Assembly: GCA_016800925.1 (NCBI GenBank) | Contig: JABCPU010000033.1 | Location: 1 to 64,000, forward strand | Length of the DNA: 64,000 bases | Direction of reading: 5' to 3' | Source of the DNA: Suillus spraguei | Taxonomy: Eukaryota; Basidiomycota; Agaricomycetes; Boletales; Suillaceae | Part shown: positions 10,234-22,151 of the stretch, in pieces | Position numbering within the stretch: the first letter of the stretch is position 1 | How the letters are laid out: every line of letters starts with the position of its first letter | Notes under the pieces: generated by a model | Told to the model about the DNA's origin: nothing | The model's database searches: none | What the model saw: the letters and a program-made list of their open reading frames with translations, nothing else | Translations under genes and position numbers: made by a program

Positions 10234-10894
10234 CTGACCTCACACTTGAAGCAGCTAAAGCCAAACATAAAGTTTTCCAGGCTCAAAAGCACCTGGTGGA
10301 TTGTATTTTGGAACACCTTAAGATACTCACACATCTCTGCCACCATTGTGCAGAGGCTGCAAATACTTGTTTATTATTAGCTGACCTGAATGTCGGCACT
10401 TGCATCTCGAGCATAGAAAAGACAGTATCGCAACATTTATTTGAACATAATTGACAGTAAGTGCCCAGTTTGTGATGTTCCTGTACTGCACTGATCACAC
10501 TGCTAATTAATTTACAGCTTAATGATATTGTAAATACTTGTGGTTCTTTTTCTTCTTTGCATGTAAATAGCTTCAATAAAAAACTGTGCTTGTATCTTCC
10601 TACACAAGGCTTATCGTTTGTATAGTTTGTATGTCTGTGCTACTGTGTGCTTGTCAAGCAAGTCAAGTTTATTGGCTATTTGCTTGTGTGTCTGTGATGT
10701 GTGTATGGCCTTGTGTGTCCTTGTGCCGATTTGTCAATGATGTGGGAACTGTCGCGAAATTGGTAGTTTGCTGATGTATGCAAATTACATTTTAGGTGAC
10801 ATCCCGTGGGCATAGGCGGTGGGCATGGGTGCCCAACTTTGAATGTCCCTATTGTCAGAATGTAGTAAAGTACCCATGGCTTGATGGTAACAAT
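10234..10894. other. Unassigned AT-rich spacer left of the hAT element
   Basis: Old locus sequence, AT-rich, with TGTGTGCTTG-type runs near 10620-10740. No gene or repeat family is recognised. It ends at the 8-bp target GCTGTATG. Confidence 0.4.
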
Positions 10895-10916
10895 GCTGTA
10901 TGTAGTGACATTCTGG

Positions 10917-11882
10917 TGTAAAGATACAACCTAGCTTGGGCTGTAGATAAACCACTGCCTAAACTAGTATGTTAGTCTTGCGCTCCGTCTAGTCTGCTTC
11001 ACTTGTAAGAACAAGAGTGTTTGACCCTAAAGGGGGATGCCTATTTAGTATGGTCAAGTTCGAGTCTAACTTATTTGCGAAACAAGTGTTGAAGTCAGCG
11101 GTAAGTTGCCGCGGTCAGTGATGATACTGCCAGAACTAGCGCTGTGCGTAGCGGTGCTACCGTGGTCAAGATAAGGTCAGTAACAGTTGCGTCGAGCAAG
11201 CAATGTCGAGCGGTGATATCAGTGGTAGCGGTAAAGTAGCGAGCGGTGCAAAGGAACAGTAAAGAAGTCTGTGGTGCTTTCAGCGGTAAAGTAGTGGTGC
11301 ATGAGAAGTTCAGTCAAAAGTAACAGTCGAAAGTCCAGCAGTATGCTGGTGGTAACAGAGAACGAGCGTGATGTATTAACGAGCGATAAGGGAACTTTAA
11401 AGACTATGTCCACTACTGGGTAGATCCAGAGCTAGACAATAATCCTGACCTATAGTGTGTGCAATGGTGTAAAATCAGGTACTGTATTGTGTGGGGTACG
11501 TGGTGCTTATATCCTAATTCATATGTACTTGGAATACTCTAGGCGAGATCAGTAGTGCTGGAGTGTAGTAACCGCCGTAAGTGTACATAGCGCGAGGCGC
11601 TGCGGCATGAGGCATCATGTAATAACACTTGCCATGGAATCAGTGATAACGAACAGGAAACAAACTACGCACCAAATGGAGCTATGCGGACGCGGCAAGG
11701 ACATGGAAGGACATCAGTTCATGGAACAAGGTGCAGCAGTTGGTATGGTGTGCGGTAAGCGTGGGATGCTGCCGGTACTGCTAAACGGGGTAAGACGGCC
11801 ATGGACAAGTGGTAACTCCTGTAGATGTGAGACGAGTGTCAAAATATGGGGTTTTAAGCCCAGCGCCAATATGTTCGTTACA
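10917..11882 (-). repeat. LTR-III copy (966 bp) inside the left hAT terminal repeat
   Basis: It runs from TGTAAAGATACAACC to CCAATATGTTCGTTACA. Flanks are CTGG (10913-10916) and CCGG (11883-11886); both derive from CCGG if one CpG has deaminated. Removing it restores the hAT end as TAGTGACATTCCGGCCCGGC. Confidence 0.88.
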
Positions 11883-12241
11883 CCGGCCCGGCTTGGGCTC
11901 AAAGCCCTGGCTTAGGCTTGGCCTTTGGGGGCTTAGGCTTGCCATATTTCAAGCCTAGGCCATGAGCCCAGTCAGCCCAAAGCCGTGGCTTGAGCCGTAC
12001 TAAGCCATGGCTTGGTGGTATGCAAAGTTGTAGACTCGTAGTATAGTAGCACAAGAAAATACATGAAGTAACGCTAGTCAGAAACCTCATCATCATCTGA
12101 AATCAAAGCATCCCAAGCATCCTCCTCATCTGCAACATCATCTCTGGTCCTCTCCTCACTGTCAGCTTCCAATTCAGAGTCATCAAATTCCTCCGACTCC
12201 ACAAGAGAGGATGGTCCAGGCTCGCAAAAGAGAAGGTCATG

Positions 12242-15172
12242 TCATATTGCACATTTGAGACATTGGAGAGCTTCAATGATGTCTCCTTTAAGCCGGTTCC
12301 GTCGTTTGCTGATGGTTATGCCACCTTGCAAAAATGCGCGCTCGCTTGAGACTGACGACAACATGATGGATAGGTAATCTCGTGCGAGCGAGGCCCACAC
12401 TGGATATCTTGGTGCATTTATTGTGAGCAAATTGACATCAGTGCAAATTTTCCAAGTAGCGCAAGCCATAGTACGTACCCCCCACCATTGAATGGCAGAT
12501 ACACCTACTGGCAGAGCTGCCTCAACAGTCTCCAGATAGCTCATAAATTCGGCCCTCCATGGCCATGATGGATTGCCAATGGAAGTTGGGGTGGGGTTCA
12601 TAAGTAAGTCGTCGTCCTCTGAATCACTGATGACTTCACAGATGAGTGACTTGAGACCACCTGCCTTGCTTTTCTTGGATGTGGGCTGGGATGACAACAA
12701 AAATGTAGCTTCTTCATTCAGCTCACGATAACAAACTTTGAACTGGCAACAAATCAGACTATCATGCAAAGCCAAAAAAAGCTTAACTCACCACTTCCTC
12801 CGCAGTGCTTACCACATCATCATGCAAATTTTCTGGCCAGTGGCACTGGAAATAAGTCATTTTCCCTACTGGATCAAGCACTACATTTGCAAGCATTAGA
12901 GTGATTATTGAATAATAAATAACAACTCACAGATTGCCATTATATATGCAGGGGACTGCATTGTCTTCTCATAATACTCGTCTACCTTGGCAGCAGCTGC
13001 TTGAAGGGACATAGTGAACCATGCATACTTTGACCTTTCGGCATGCGAAGACCAAGCCCTGTAGAGGGTTTTGAGCACCAGGATTGTGAGGTGCAGAGTT
13101 GAGCCACGTTCAGATGAGAATGCTTGCTGTGCAACATCGGCATACTAAAAAATTAACATGAGAAGTTAGTATACATAAATTAGAAACTCTCGTACTGAAA
13201 GAAAATCAGTGAATTTGCCAACATGTGTCCATTTGCCAGCCAAGAGTTGAAGAAAGTTGATCTTGGCACATTTTGCCAAGTCACACTCTTGGCGACCTAT
13301 CTCGTACACAAAAGTATCAATGTGCTAGAGCCGATAATAAACTTCAATGAGTAGGAATATGACAATATGAAATACGTACCTCCTTGTTTGTCTCGGCATG
13401 ATTAAGCATAATATATGTCGAGGACCACTGCACTTTCATGTCAATCAACAGTTGGGTTGGTTGAGACACTCCTGCTTTGGTCTGCACACTCCAGTACATT
13501 TCCTTTTGCTTCGCGGATGACTGTTCCTGCAGGACATCAATATATCTTAGTAGTGTCATATGATTCTAACGAAAATGAATGTACCTTAACACAAATACTT
13601 TGAACAATGACTATTTCATCCCAAGTGGTTGGTTCATGACTTTTGGTTCATGCGGGTTGTAATACAGTGCTTTGCTGTATATGCTGATCAAACACTGTGT
13701 TGCAAGATTAATGACATGAGCCAAGCAGCTGCACAAATAATGAGTGTTATAGCGAGTTTAGACAATGACAGGACTTACTTGATTTTGCGCTGGTGCCAGG
13801 GAAACACTTTTTTATATTTTGCCTCGTATAGGCGCGCAAATTCTTGTAGTGTCGTCCCATTGTTTGCAGTATTGTCGCAGGTGACATGCCCAAGCTAAGT
13901 TATATGAGTGCTGTAGGATGTCATAGTCAAATAAAGTGATTTACCTTGTGTGTAATCCCAACACGATTGAGAATTTTGAATGAGGCACCACCCAGCTGCT
14001 TGCCGCTATGTGCATTGTTGACTTTTGTGAACACGAGGAGTGAGCTTTCAATTTCCCATTGCATAGGTACCTTTTCTTTGATCCAATGCCCCATGACAGC
14101 AAAATAAGCATCAACATTCTCTGCTTGCCATGTGTTGCAGGTGGTATTGATGTTTTCCTTGACAGCAGTGCTCTATGAAGCCCAATGAGACAAAATACAG
14201 TAAGTCAACAAATAGACATCACGCACGTTCAGCATGTTCTTTAGCCTCATAAGGTGGTCTTTAAACATTCTCATAATTTCGGCATGAGTGCCCTTCCTAC
14301 CTGGAATTCTGACTCCATTGGTTGCACGAGAAGCAACATGAATCAGCTCTTGAAATTTAGGGTGTTCAAGTGCTTGTATAGGCTAGAAAAATAAGCCGTC
14401 AGTCGTGGTTGTGAATTGAGGAAGGCAGACGTACCTGATCAGTCGCCACAAGTCATTCGATGGCAGCTTGTCTGAACAACTTGTCAGAATATGGTATGAC
14501 TCGTTCGGCCTTGTGTTCAGTGAGATGGGCATTGATCCTCTGCTGTGCAGCATTCTCCTTATGAGCCTTCACGCCGCCAGGTAACATTGATTCAAATGAA
14601 TGTTGGTTTGCCCATTTGCGATACTTGCCAGCAAAATGGGCCTCAGCATGGCAATGAAGGGTGGTGATTTCATTGATGAGGACATATTTTCTCCTACCAA
14701 TGAGTGAGTGAGTGAGTAGTATGAGAGTACAAAGGTAGACTTACGGGCAAACACTGTATTTTCGGTGTTTCTTCACTTTACCATTGGCCCCAGTTTGCTC
14801 AAATGTCGCTCCAAAGAATGTGTCGATATCAGCAGTTTTGCCTTCCCAAGACGATCCTGGGTCCGCAATAGAGACATTGATGTTGATTAGAACCCCATCT
14901 CCATCAACCAACTCGGGGGACTTCTCTGGGGCCTTCTGTGTCTTTCTATGAGGCTTAGGGTTCGTATGAGCATTCTCATGGACCGAGTTGTGGTCTTCAT
15001 CAACAGATTCATCTTCAATGTCAATGAAGTCATTATCAGGATGCAAGTGTTTGTTGGACAAGGGAATAGCTGTGGGTAAGGGAGGCACATTGGACAAGGG
15101 AATAGCTGTGGGTGGGGGAGGCACGGGCCTGGCTTGGGCAGAAACCTCCAAAGCACACTTGGCTGCCTCCAT
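12242..15172 (-). pseudogene. hAT transposase, broken
   Basis: Read on the minus strand: an acidic, proline-rich N-terminus (15172-14741); a BED-finger-like stretch running across an intron at about 14742-14700 (KHRKYSVCP, then TLHCHAEAHFAGKYRKW); a middle part with a CDNTANN motif near 13860; and a C-terminal dimerisation domain with YPVWASLARDYL and SSVSSERAF (12440-12300), the hAT signature. Ac-type hAT transposases run about 650-800 residues. Near 14455 the frame reads AAIE-stop-LVATDQ, most simply a tryptophan TGG turned to TGA, and there are other breaks near 14180. The original first exon may be the MTSTVHTDSEDEP frame at 24793-24715, now 9 kb away beyond the nested insertions. Confidence 0.85.
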
Positions 15173-15301
15173 GGCACAGAATTCATTGATAGCTTTGGTT
15201 TGGGATGGAAGGGCGGCCTTCTCCGAGTGTTGGAGGAGGGCAGCAGTGGGTTTGGTCCTGCATATGACAGGCCATACTGTAAGAATGATACATTAAATAC
15301 C

Positions 15302-17889
15302 TACAATTATAGATGAAATGGGATACAATAATTACTGAAGTCCATAGATACCTATCATTGTAGGGCTGATATGTCAATGGAGGATCCTGTCAGGACACTC
15401 CCATAATAATCTCACACCCCTAATTTTCGCATTTTTGGCCACCTACTGTGGGAATTTCCCCACAACACTTAAAAATAGATTGCTTCTCCACATTTTCGCA
15501 TTTTTAGCCACCCCACTACACCTAAAACATCACCCATTTTGGGAATCTCCACAATATCAATTATTCCCACACCCTCCCCACCTCACTGCAGCTTCACCAC
15601 CACACCACAATAGGTCCCCTCATAGTAGTTTGGTATATATATGTACAATATAATGTAATAGACCGCTTTTTTGCTTATTTGTGTGCCTGCTCCTCCTCTA
15701 GAGGCCATTTAACATATGTTAGAGTAAAGAACACTTTCGCACTTTTGCCCCTTTGGTGGGAAAGTGTTCTATTATATTCAAAACATGTTTATGAGCATAT
15801 ATGAGTATATTCTCATCTTGATTTGACCCCCTGAAGCGCCCTACATCAATAGATATAGCACATATGCAAGAAAACACAGAACATGTTCCCATTTAATTAT
15901 TTCTAGGTGGACATACTTGGAAAAATGATTCCCAGCATCTATTCAACAATATGAACAATGTATCAGGAGCCCAGGACCATGGGATAATTCCCTGTTGCAT
16001 GGTGTGCCCCCCCTCTCCTGGTGGTTTACCCCCTGTGAAACTTTTTCCTGTAGGACCGGACCTTAATTGAGGTGAGGGGTCTATTTCTATGTACATTTGG
16101 AGTAGATATATTATATAGCTGGCCCAGAACACACATAGGATCCTGCTACAAGAACAAAAACATAGAAAATCTCACTTTGACACTTTTGATGTTTTTTAGT
16201 ATCTTACTCTTGCATAAATAATACAGCCTGTTCATATATCATTAGCATAGAATATATACTTGCTTTTTATGACAAGGATCAGCTCAAAATAGGCTGGAGT
16301 TTTGAGCTAGTGTAGATACTTGCTATTTCTACTGATAAAGAGCCCATACTTTCAAAGCATCGAACTTTAATAATCAGACACCTGGAGTAGATTTAAGGTA
16401 CATTCACTATCATATACCTAAATTTATAAAACAATTCAACAAGAATTGAGTGCTGAGGAAGTGAAATAGATAAGAAATTGAGTGTGGGAAAGTTCAAAGA
16501 CTCAAAACATCGAAAATGGCAGCAGTAGGACTTTAATGCTGGGTCAACTCAATTATACACCACATTCCTTCCATCACACTCTAACCTTAGGGCAGTATGT
16601 AGCATATGTTCATTTAGTAGTCCATCATATATCCTACATATTTTCAATGAAATATTTGCCCTGTACCATATATAAATGTGACTTTGTGTCAAAAGATGTC
16701 AATTGTCACTTTTCACACATGTCATTTTACTTGTCATTCAGTCAGTCCTTCACTGATCTTTCTAAAGCTTCAAGTCCATCATAAGGGACATATATAAGAG
16801 GTACCCCAGGTATCTGATTACTTATCACAGGCTGGATTACTCTGTAGGTTTCCTATCAGTAGAAATACCCCCTGTACATCAGAGATCAAATTTGCGCCCT
16901 ATGTATGGCTGATCCTTGGCATAGAACATATGTGTGAATATACTACTGATAATATGTGAGCAGGGATGGTTATTTATGCAAGAGTAAGATACTAAAAAAC
17001 ATCAAAAGTGTCAAAGTGAGATTTTCTATGTTTTTGTTCTTGTAGCAGGATCCTATGTGTGTTCTGGGCCAGCTATATAATATATCTACTCCAAATGTAC
17101 ATAGAAATAGACCCCTCACCTCAATTAAGGTCCGGTCCTACAGGAAAAAGTTTCACAGGGGGTAAACCACCAGGAGAGGGGGGGCACACCATGCAACAGG
17201 GAATTATCCCATGGTCCTGGGCTCCTGATACATTGTTCATATTGTTGAATAGATGCTGGGAATCATTTTTCCAAGTATGTCCACCTAGAAATAATTAAAT
17301 GGGAACATGTTCTGTGTTTTCTTGCATATGTGCTATATCTATTGATGTAGGGCGCTTCAGGGGGTCAAATCAAGATGAGAATATACTCATATATGCTCAT
17401 AAACATGTTTTGAATATAATAGAACACTTTCCCACCAAAGGGGCAAAAGTGCGAAAGTGTTCTTTACTCTAACATATGTTAAATGGCCTCTAGAGGAGGA
17501 GCAGGCACACAAATAAGCAAAAAAGCGGTCTATTACATTATATTGTACATATATATACCAAACTACTATGAGGGGACCTATTGTGGTGTGGTGGTGAAGC
17601 TGCAGTGAGGTGGGGAGGGTGTGGGAATAATTGATATTGTGGAGATTCCCAAAATGGGTGATGTTTTAGGTGTAGTGGGGTGGCTAAAAATGCGAAAATG
17701 TGGAGAAGCAATCTATTTTTAAGTGTTGTGGGGAAATTCCCACAGTAGGTGGCCAAAAATGCGAAAATTAGGGGTGTGAGATTATTATGGGAGTGTCCTG
17801 ACAGGATCCTCCATTGACATATCAGCCCTACAATGATAGGTATCTATGGACTTCAGTAATTATTATATCCCATTTGATCTACAATTGTA
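15302..17889. mobile_element. Fold-back element: two 0.92-kb inverted arms around a 0.75-kb loop
   Basis: Arm 15302-16220 pairs with 16971-17889. Paired positions keep a constant sum of 33191, so no indels separate the arms over the part compared, and translated frames across the arms are identical. Differences are seen only in the outermost 40 bp. The loop (16221-16970) is AT-rich and non-coding, apart from an unrecognised 100-codon frame at 16482-16784. No transposase is present. Near-direct repeats of about 22 bp flank it: TAAGAATGATACAT at 15281 and TAAGAAGTGATACAT, the latter now split by the LINE. It sits in the 5' part of the hAT gene. The superfamily is unknown; long-TIR Mutator-like derivatives are one possibility. 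Confidence 0.75.
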
Positions 17890-18129
17890 AGAGGTTTTTT
17901 TTTTTTTTTTTGAATCCTTGTTTATTGTCCGTTGGGGCTAAGCCCTATGTTGGACATCTCCTACATGTATGTACCTTGGTATTTACTCTATATATCTTGT
18001 CTTGGTAGCGTCTTGACAATGGTTCCGGTGTGGGCGGGAACTGTGATGCCTGTGAGGAGGCAAGGGTTATGTTTGGGTTTGGTTTCGTTCTATTATTCTC
18101 TCCTTTCCTCTTTTTCCTTGGGGGGGGTA

Positions 18130-21100
18130 ACATCTCCGAAAGTCTGCTCGAAGCGTCTTGTACGTGTGATGTATTTCAGGGTCACTCTCATTCCTTGAGT
18201 ATCGTTGAGCAAGTGCTTGATATTGTATTTGCGCGGCCTACTTCGAGACGCATGGTGTCTCTCTGTCTGGTGAAGGTGGGGCATACTAGTAGGAAATGAT
18301 GTACTGTTTCCTCGTGCGCGTTGGAGTTTTCGCACTTGGCTGATTGGCTCTTCGATATCTGGTGTAGGTGTTTGTTGAGCGCTATATGACCCGTTCTGAG
18401 CTGAAAGAGAAGCGAGCTGTGCTTCCTTGGTAACGATGCGGTTTTTGCGGCGAATTTGTTGGAAGGAGCTGACTGGTCTATGGTGCGCAGGGCGGTGAAC
18501 CTTGGTGAGTTGTTTGCTATTTCCGTCGCCTCGTCCTTTATTCTGCGGTGGTATGTCTGTTTGATCGCTGACTTACTAGTGGCAGTTCCTTGGTTTCGCT
18601 GTGTTTTGTTAGCAAGGATTTCGGGAGTTCGTTCATTCCCGATGATTTCCCTCTCGCTGCCTCTTTCGCCTGCTCGTCCGCTGCTTCATTGCCCGGGATG
18701 CCCTTATGCCCTGGCGTCCACCTGATGATGAGTTTCCTTCCATCGTTGGCTGGGATGACCCTGCGTAGGTCGTCGTGGAACATGTCCATCAGGTAGTGTC
18801 CCGGTTGTGAACGGAAGGCTGATGTTGCGCGGATGGCTGCCTGATTGTCTACCCCCAGTGACATGGTACCCCCCCTTTCTCCTCCCTCTTCTTTTAGAAG
18901 CTGAACCGCCAGAATCATTCCCACAAGCTCTCCTTCATACACCGTGTGCTCCGTGTCCTTGCCCAGGTAGAATCTCCGACTCTTAATCACTTCTTCGCCT
19001 CGCATGATCACTGCTGCTGCCCCCACTCCTCCTTCGATCGAAGATCCGTCCAAGTATGCTCTTATGTCTTCTTCCGCCGATAAGTCTTCATCCGCTGCTC
19101 TCTCTGGTTTGTCTGCGATGTGCGTTTCGGTGTCTGGGGTCCACTTTGGATAGTGTCTGACCGGCCTAATCTTCTCTGTGGTGTCGGGGTCTATCTGGTA
19201 CTCGTACGTCAGTTTGTGCAGTGGAGACGGGTGTCGTTTTCTCCCCTTGAATTCCCTTTTTGCGCCGAACATGTACGCTGACCTGATGTCCTTTGCTAGT
19301 GGGTGAGTGTCTGGGAGTGTTGCCATGCGGAGTGTCGCCCTCAGGCAGATTTTGCGGAGTGTCTGTTGAAACGGTAAGACGTTAGCGTGCGCGTCTAACA
19401 TATCATTGGAAGTTGATCTTAGTCCTCCTGTTATTAGGGTCGTGGCCATGCGCTGAACTCTCGACATCTGTGTGGCGAAGCCTTTCGGTCCCCTGCCCCC
19501 TCTCTGTTTCCCTCTCCCTTTTGCAACGAGGCCTGAGCACCAGACGTCCGCTGCGTAAAGCATTTTTGGCAGTATGACTCCTTCGTACAGCCGTTTCATC
19601 GCCCTTCCATGCATTCCTTTTGTCGGTCGGATCACCCTCATACATGCTAGTGCGTACTTTGTTCCTTTTGCAAGTGCGTAGGCCGCGTGTTCCTTGAAGT
19701 TGAGGTTCTCGTCTACGATCATGCCCAGGAACTTGTGTGATTTCGACGGTTGAATGGTGCAATTGCGGATGGTGATAGCTGGGCGGCGTTCTGGTGTGGT
19801 CTTGCGTGGGTTCTGTTCGTCCGGTATGTGCTTCCTTGATAGACATATTAGTGCTGTTTTCTCAAGTTCGAACTCAGCGTGGTGCCGTTCACTCCATTCT
19901 AACGCTCCTCCCCTTTTCTCCATCATGTGTCTGAGCTTTTCGTTCGATTCCTCATATGATTTCGCTCTGGCTGCTAACGCGACATCATCGAGGAAGCCCA
20001 GGCTCAGTTCTCCTTTGTGTGGGTTGGGGTTAGCGACTTCCAGTACATCTGAGTTGTAGAAAATGAACGCTATTGGGGACAATGGACATCCTTGATCGAG
20101 TCCATCTGGGACCTTGAAGAGTTTCGATTGGTAGTCGTCAAAGAAGAGATGGGTGGTTCTATTTTCGAGTCTTCTTCTGTACCATTCGACGTACTGCGTT
20201 GGTATCCCTTTTCTTTTCAGAATGTGCAGGAGTCTGTTTGTAACTACGCTTGGGAATGCCGCTTTTACATCGAGGAATAGTAGTGAGACGTGATCGTCTT
20301 TCGATGCCCAAGCGTCTGTTATGAATTTCGTTAACATGTGGAGTGAGTCTACCGTCGATCTGCCTGGCCGTCCGCCGAAGTGCGTTGCTGGTAATAGGCC
20401 GTGTTGTTCTGCAATGTATGTGAGATCATCTGCTACACAGGAGGATAGAAGCTTAGCCATGGTATCCAGGAGCGTTATTGGTCTATACGCTTTTGGCACA
20501 CTGTAGTCTGGCCTTCCGGTTTTCTTAACACTATCGTTGATGAGCACTTCCATTGTTCGGGTAGATTTTCAGTGTGAATGTAGCTCGGAAGATTGGTGCC
20601 ATGTGAGGTACTATTAGATCCGCGCACTTGGTAAAGACTATGTTGCGAATTCCGTTCAGGCCTGGGGCTTTATGAGGAGCTAGTTTGGCTATTGCGCGGT
20701 AGATTTGCTGGTCCATTATGGGCTCGAAATCGCATATTGGGGGGTCATAGTTGAAGTCTGGGTCTACTGAGTCGTTTTCCACCGGTGATCTGAAAAAGAC
20801 GTTATATAACAGTTCGCTTTTTCGAGCGTTATCCTGTGTTACACCATTTTGGCCGTCAGCCTGTTGGTCTTGTAACGTTTTTATTCTGGTGTGGATTTGG
20901 TCAGTTGGTGTACTAGCTGCGTACTTATGAAAGGTCCAGATCCCCTTTGGTGTTAGCGATTCCATCCATTCGTTCCAGTGGTCTGTCTTTGCTCGTTTGA
21001 TGTTCTCCGCGAGTTTGTTTCGCGCCGCTCTGTATTCCTCGTGTACCGGGTCGTTCCATCTTGCTAGGTGTTTTCTTGAGTCTCTAGCTAGTTTCCTTAC

Positions 21101-22151
21101 CCCTTTTCGCTCTGCCTCTAGTTCTTTTGACCACCAGCGCTTCGCGTATGGGGAGGGGTTGGATTTAGGGACTTGGCTTCTACCGTTTCCGAAATGCACC
21201 TCGTCAGCGCTGTCAATGCTTCCTGGAACTGTACGTGGGTAGTTAGTTCATTTGGTGGTGGGATATTGCTTAGCTTGCTGGCTAGGTACTCTCTGAACTC
21301 TTCCCAATCCGTTGTGTGATAGTTGTGCTTGGGGGCGTGCGTCACGCATTCCGGTTCTATGTCTATGACCGTTATGATTGGGAAGTGGTCTGTGACAACT
21401 GGGCGGAGGTGTTGTTCAACGCTGCATTTGCTGATCCATTGCTCCATTTGCATGGAGCAGAACGTATTATCCGGGCGTGTTAGGTTTCTTGTATTAGAGG
21501 CTTCTAGGGTAGTTAGACCCGTGGGAGTATCTGTACAAGGTTATACATAGACAATAGGTTTATTAGTACTGCTGCAGCATTTAGATTTGCTGCTGTAAAT
21601 AAGTGTGTGTTATGCTGTGGTTCCCACAAAGGGTGATGGCGGTTGAAATCGCCCATCCACATTATGTACTCTGGTTTTGCGCCTTGTTCGCCTTTAGCGG
21701 TGCGCTGCGCCTGCCTTGTGTTGCACTCCATGGCCATGTGCCGTTTGAGAAATATTAGTGTGTTATCGTGATACAGGCATTATATATGTTGTACATGCGT
21801 ATCTTCCAAAGTTGCCCGTCAGTTCGATTGCCATTACATTCGACGATTTGATCGTGACGGTGTGCCAGTCGTTCTTCAGAGTTTTTTGTTAACTAGCATT
21901 ATTACTTGCGATCTTTCTGGGCTGGTATGATGGTCTGTTGGGTATATTACATCCCAGTACTGTCTTAGGTTGGAGGCGTTAGCTAATTTTACCAGGTTTA
22001 GATATGGTTCTTGTATACAGGCGATGTCATATACATTTGGGTCCAGGTCCTTGAGCATGTGCTCCCAGGCTGGGAGCGATTTCCTTAGATTTTGTTGCCA
22101 GATTCGTAAGTTGTTGCCCCCTGCTAATTGGTCATTGGGTTGTTCTGGCAT
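18130..22151 (-). pseudogene. LINE ORF2: endonuclease, reverse transcriptase, RNase H
   Basis: The N-terminus (LRIWQQNLRKS, 22110) starts an apurinic-type endonuclease with the GDFNRHHPLWEP motif near 21640. RT follows (YRPITLLDTMAK near 20480, catalytic FLDDVAL near 19980). RNase H is at 19080-18640 (YLDGSSIEGG, YEGELVG, TPGHKGIPGNEAAD). Near 18340-18270 the minus strand encodes CENSNAHEETVHHFLLVCP, the Cys/His motif usual at the end of such ORF2s. Frameshifts near 21875, 21515, 21150, 20540 and 18540 split it into at least six pieces. A working ORF2 would be about 1300 residues. It overlaps nothing else and follows ORF1 directly. Confidence 0.9.

Noticed and set aside
15893..16132. Pairs of identical open frames in the fold-back arms as a duplicated gene
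   Set aside because: The identity is explained by the inverted arms. The frames are short, cross stop-rich sequence on either side and have no domain.
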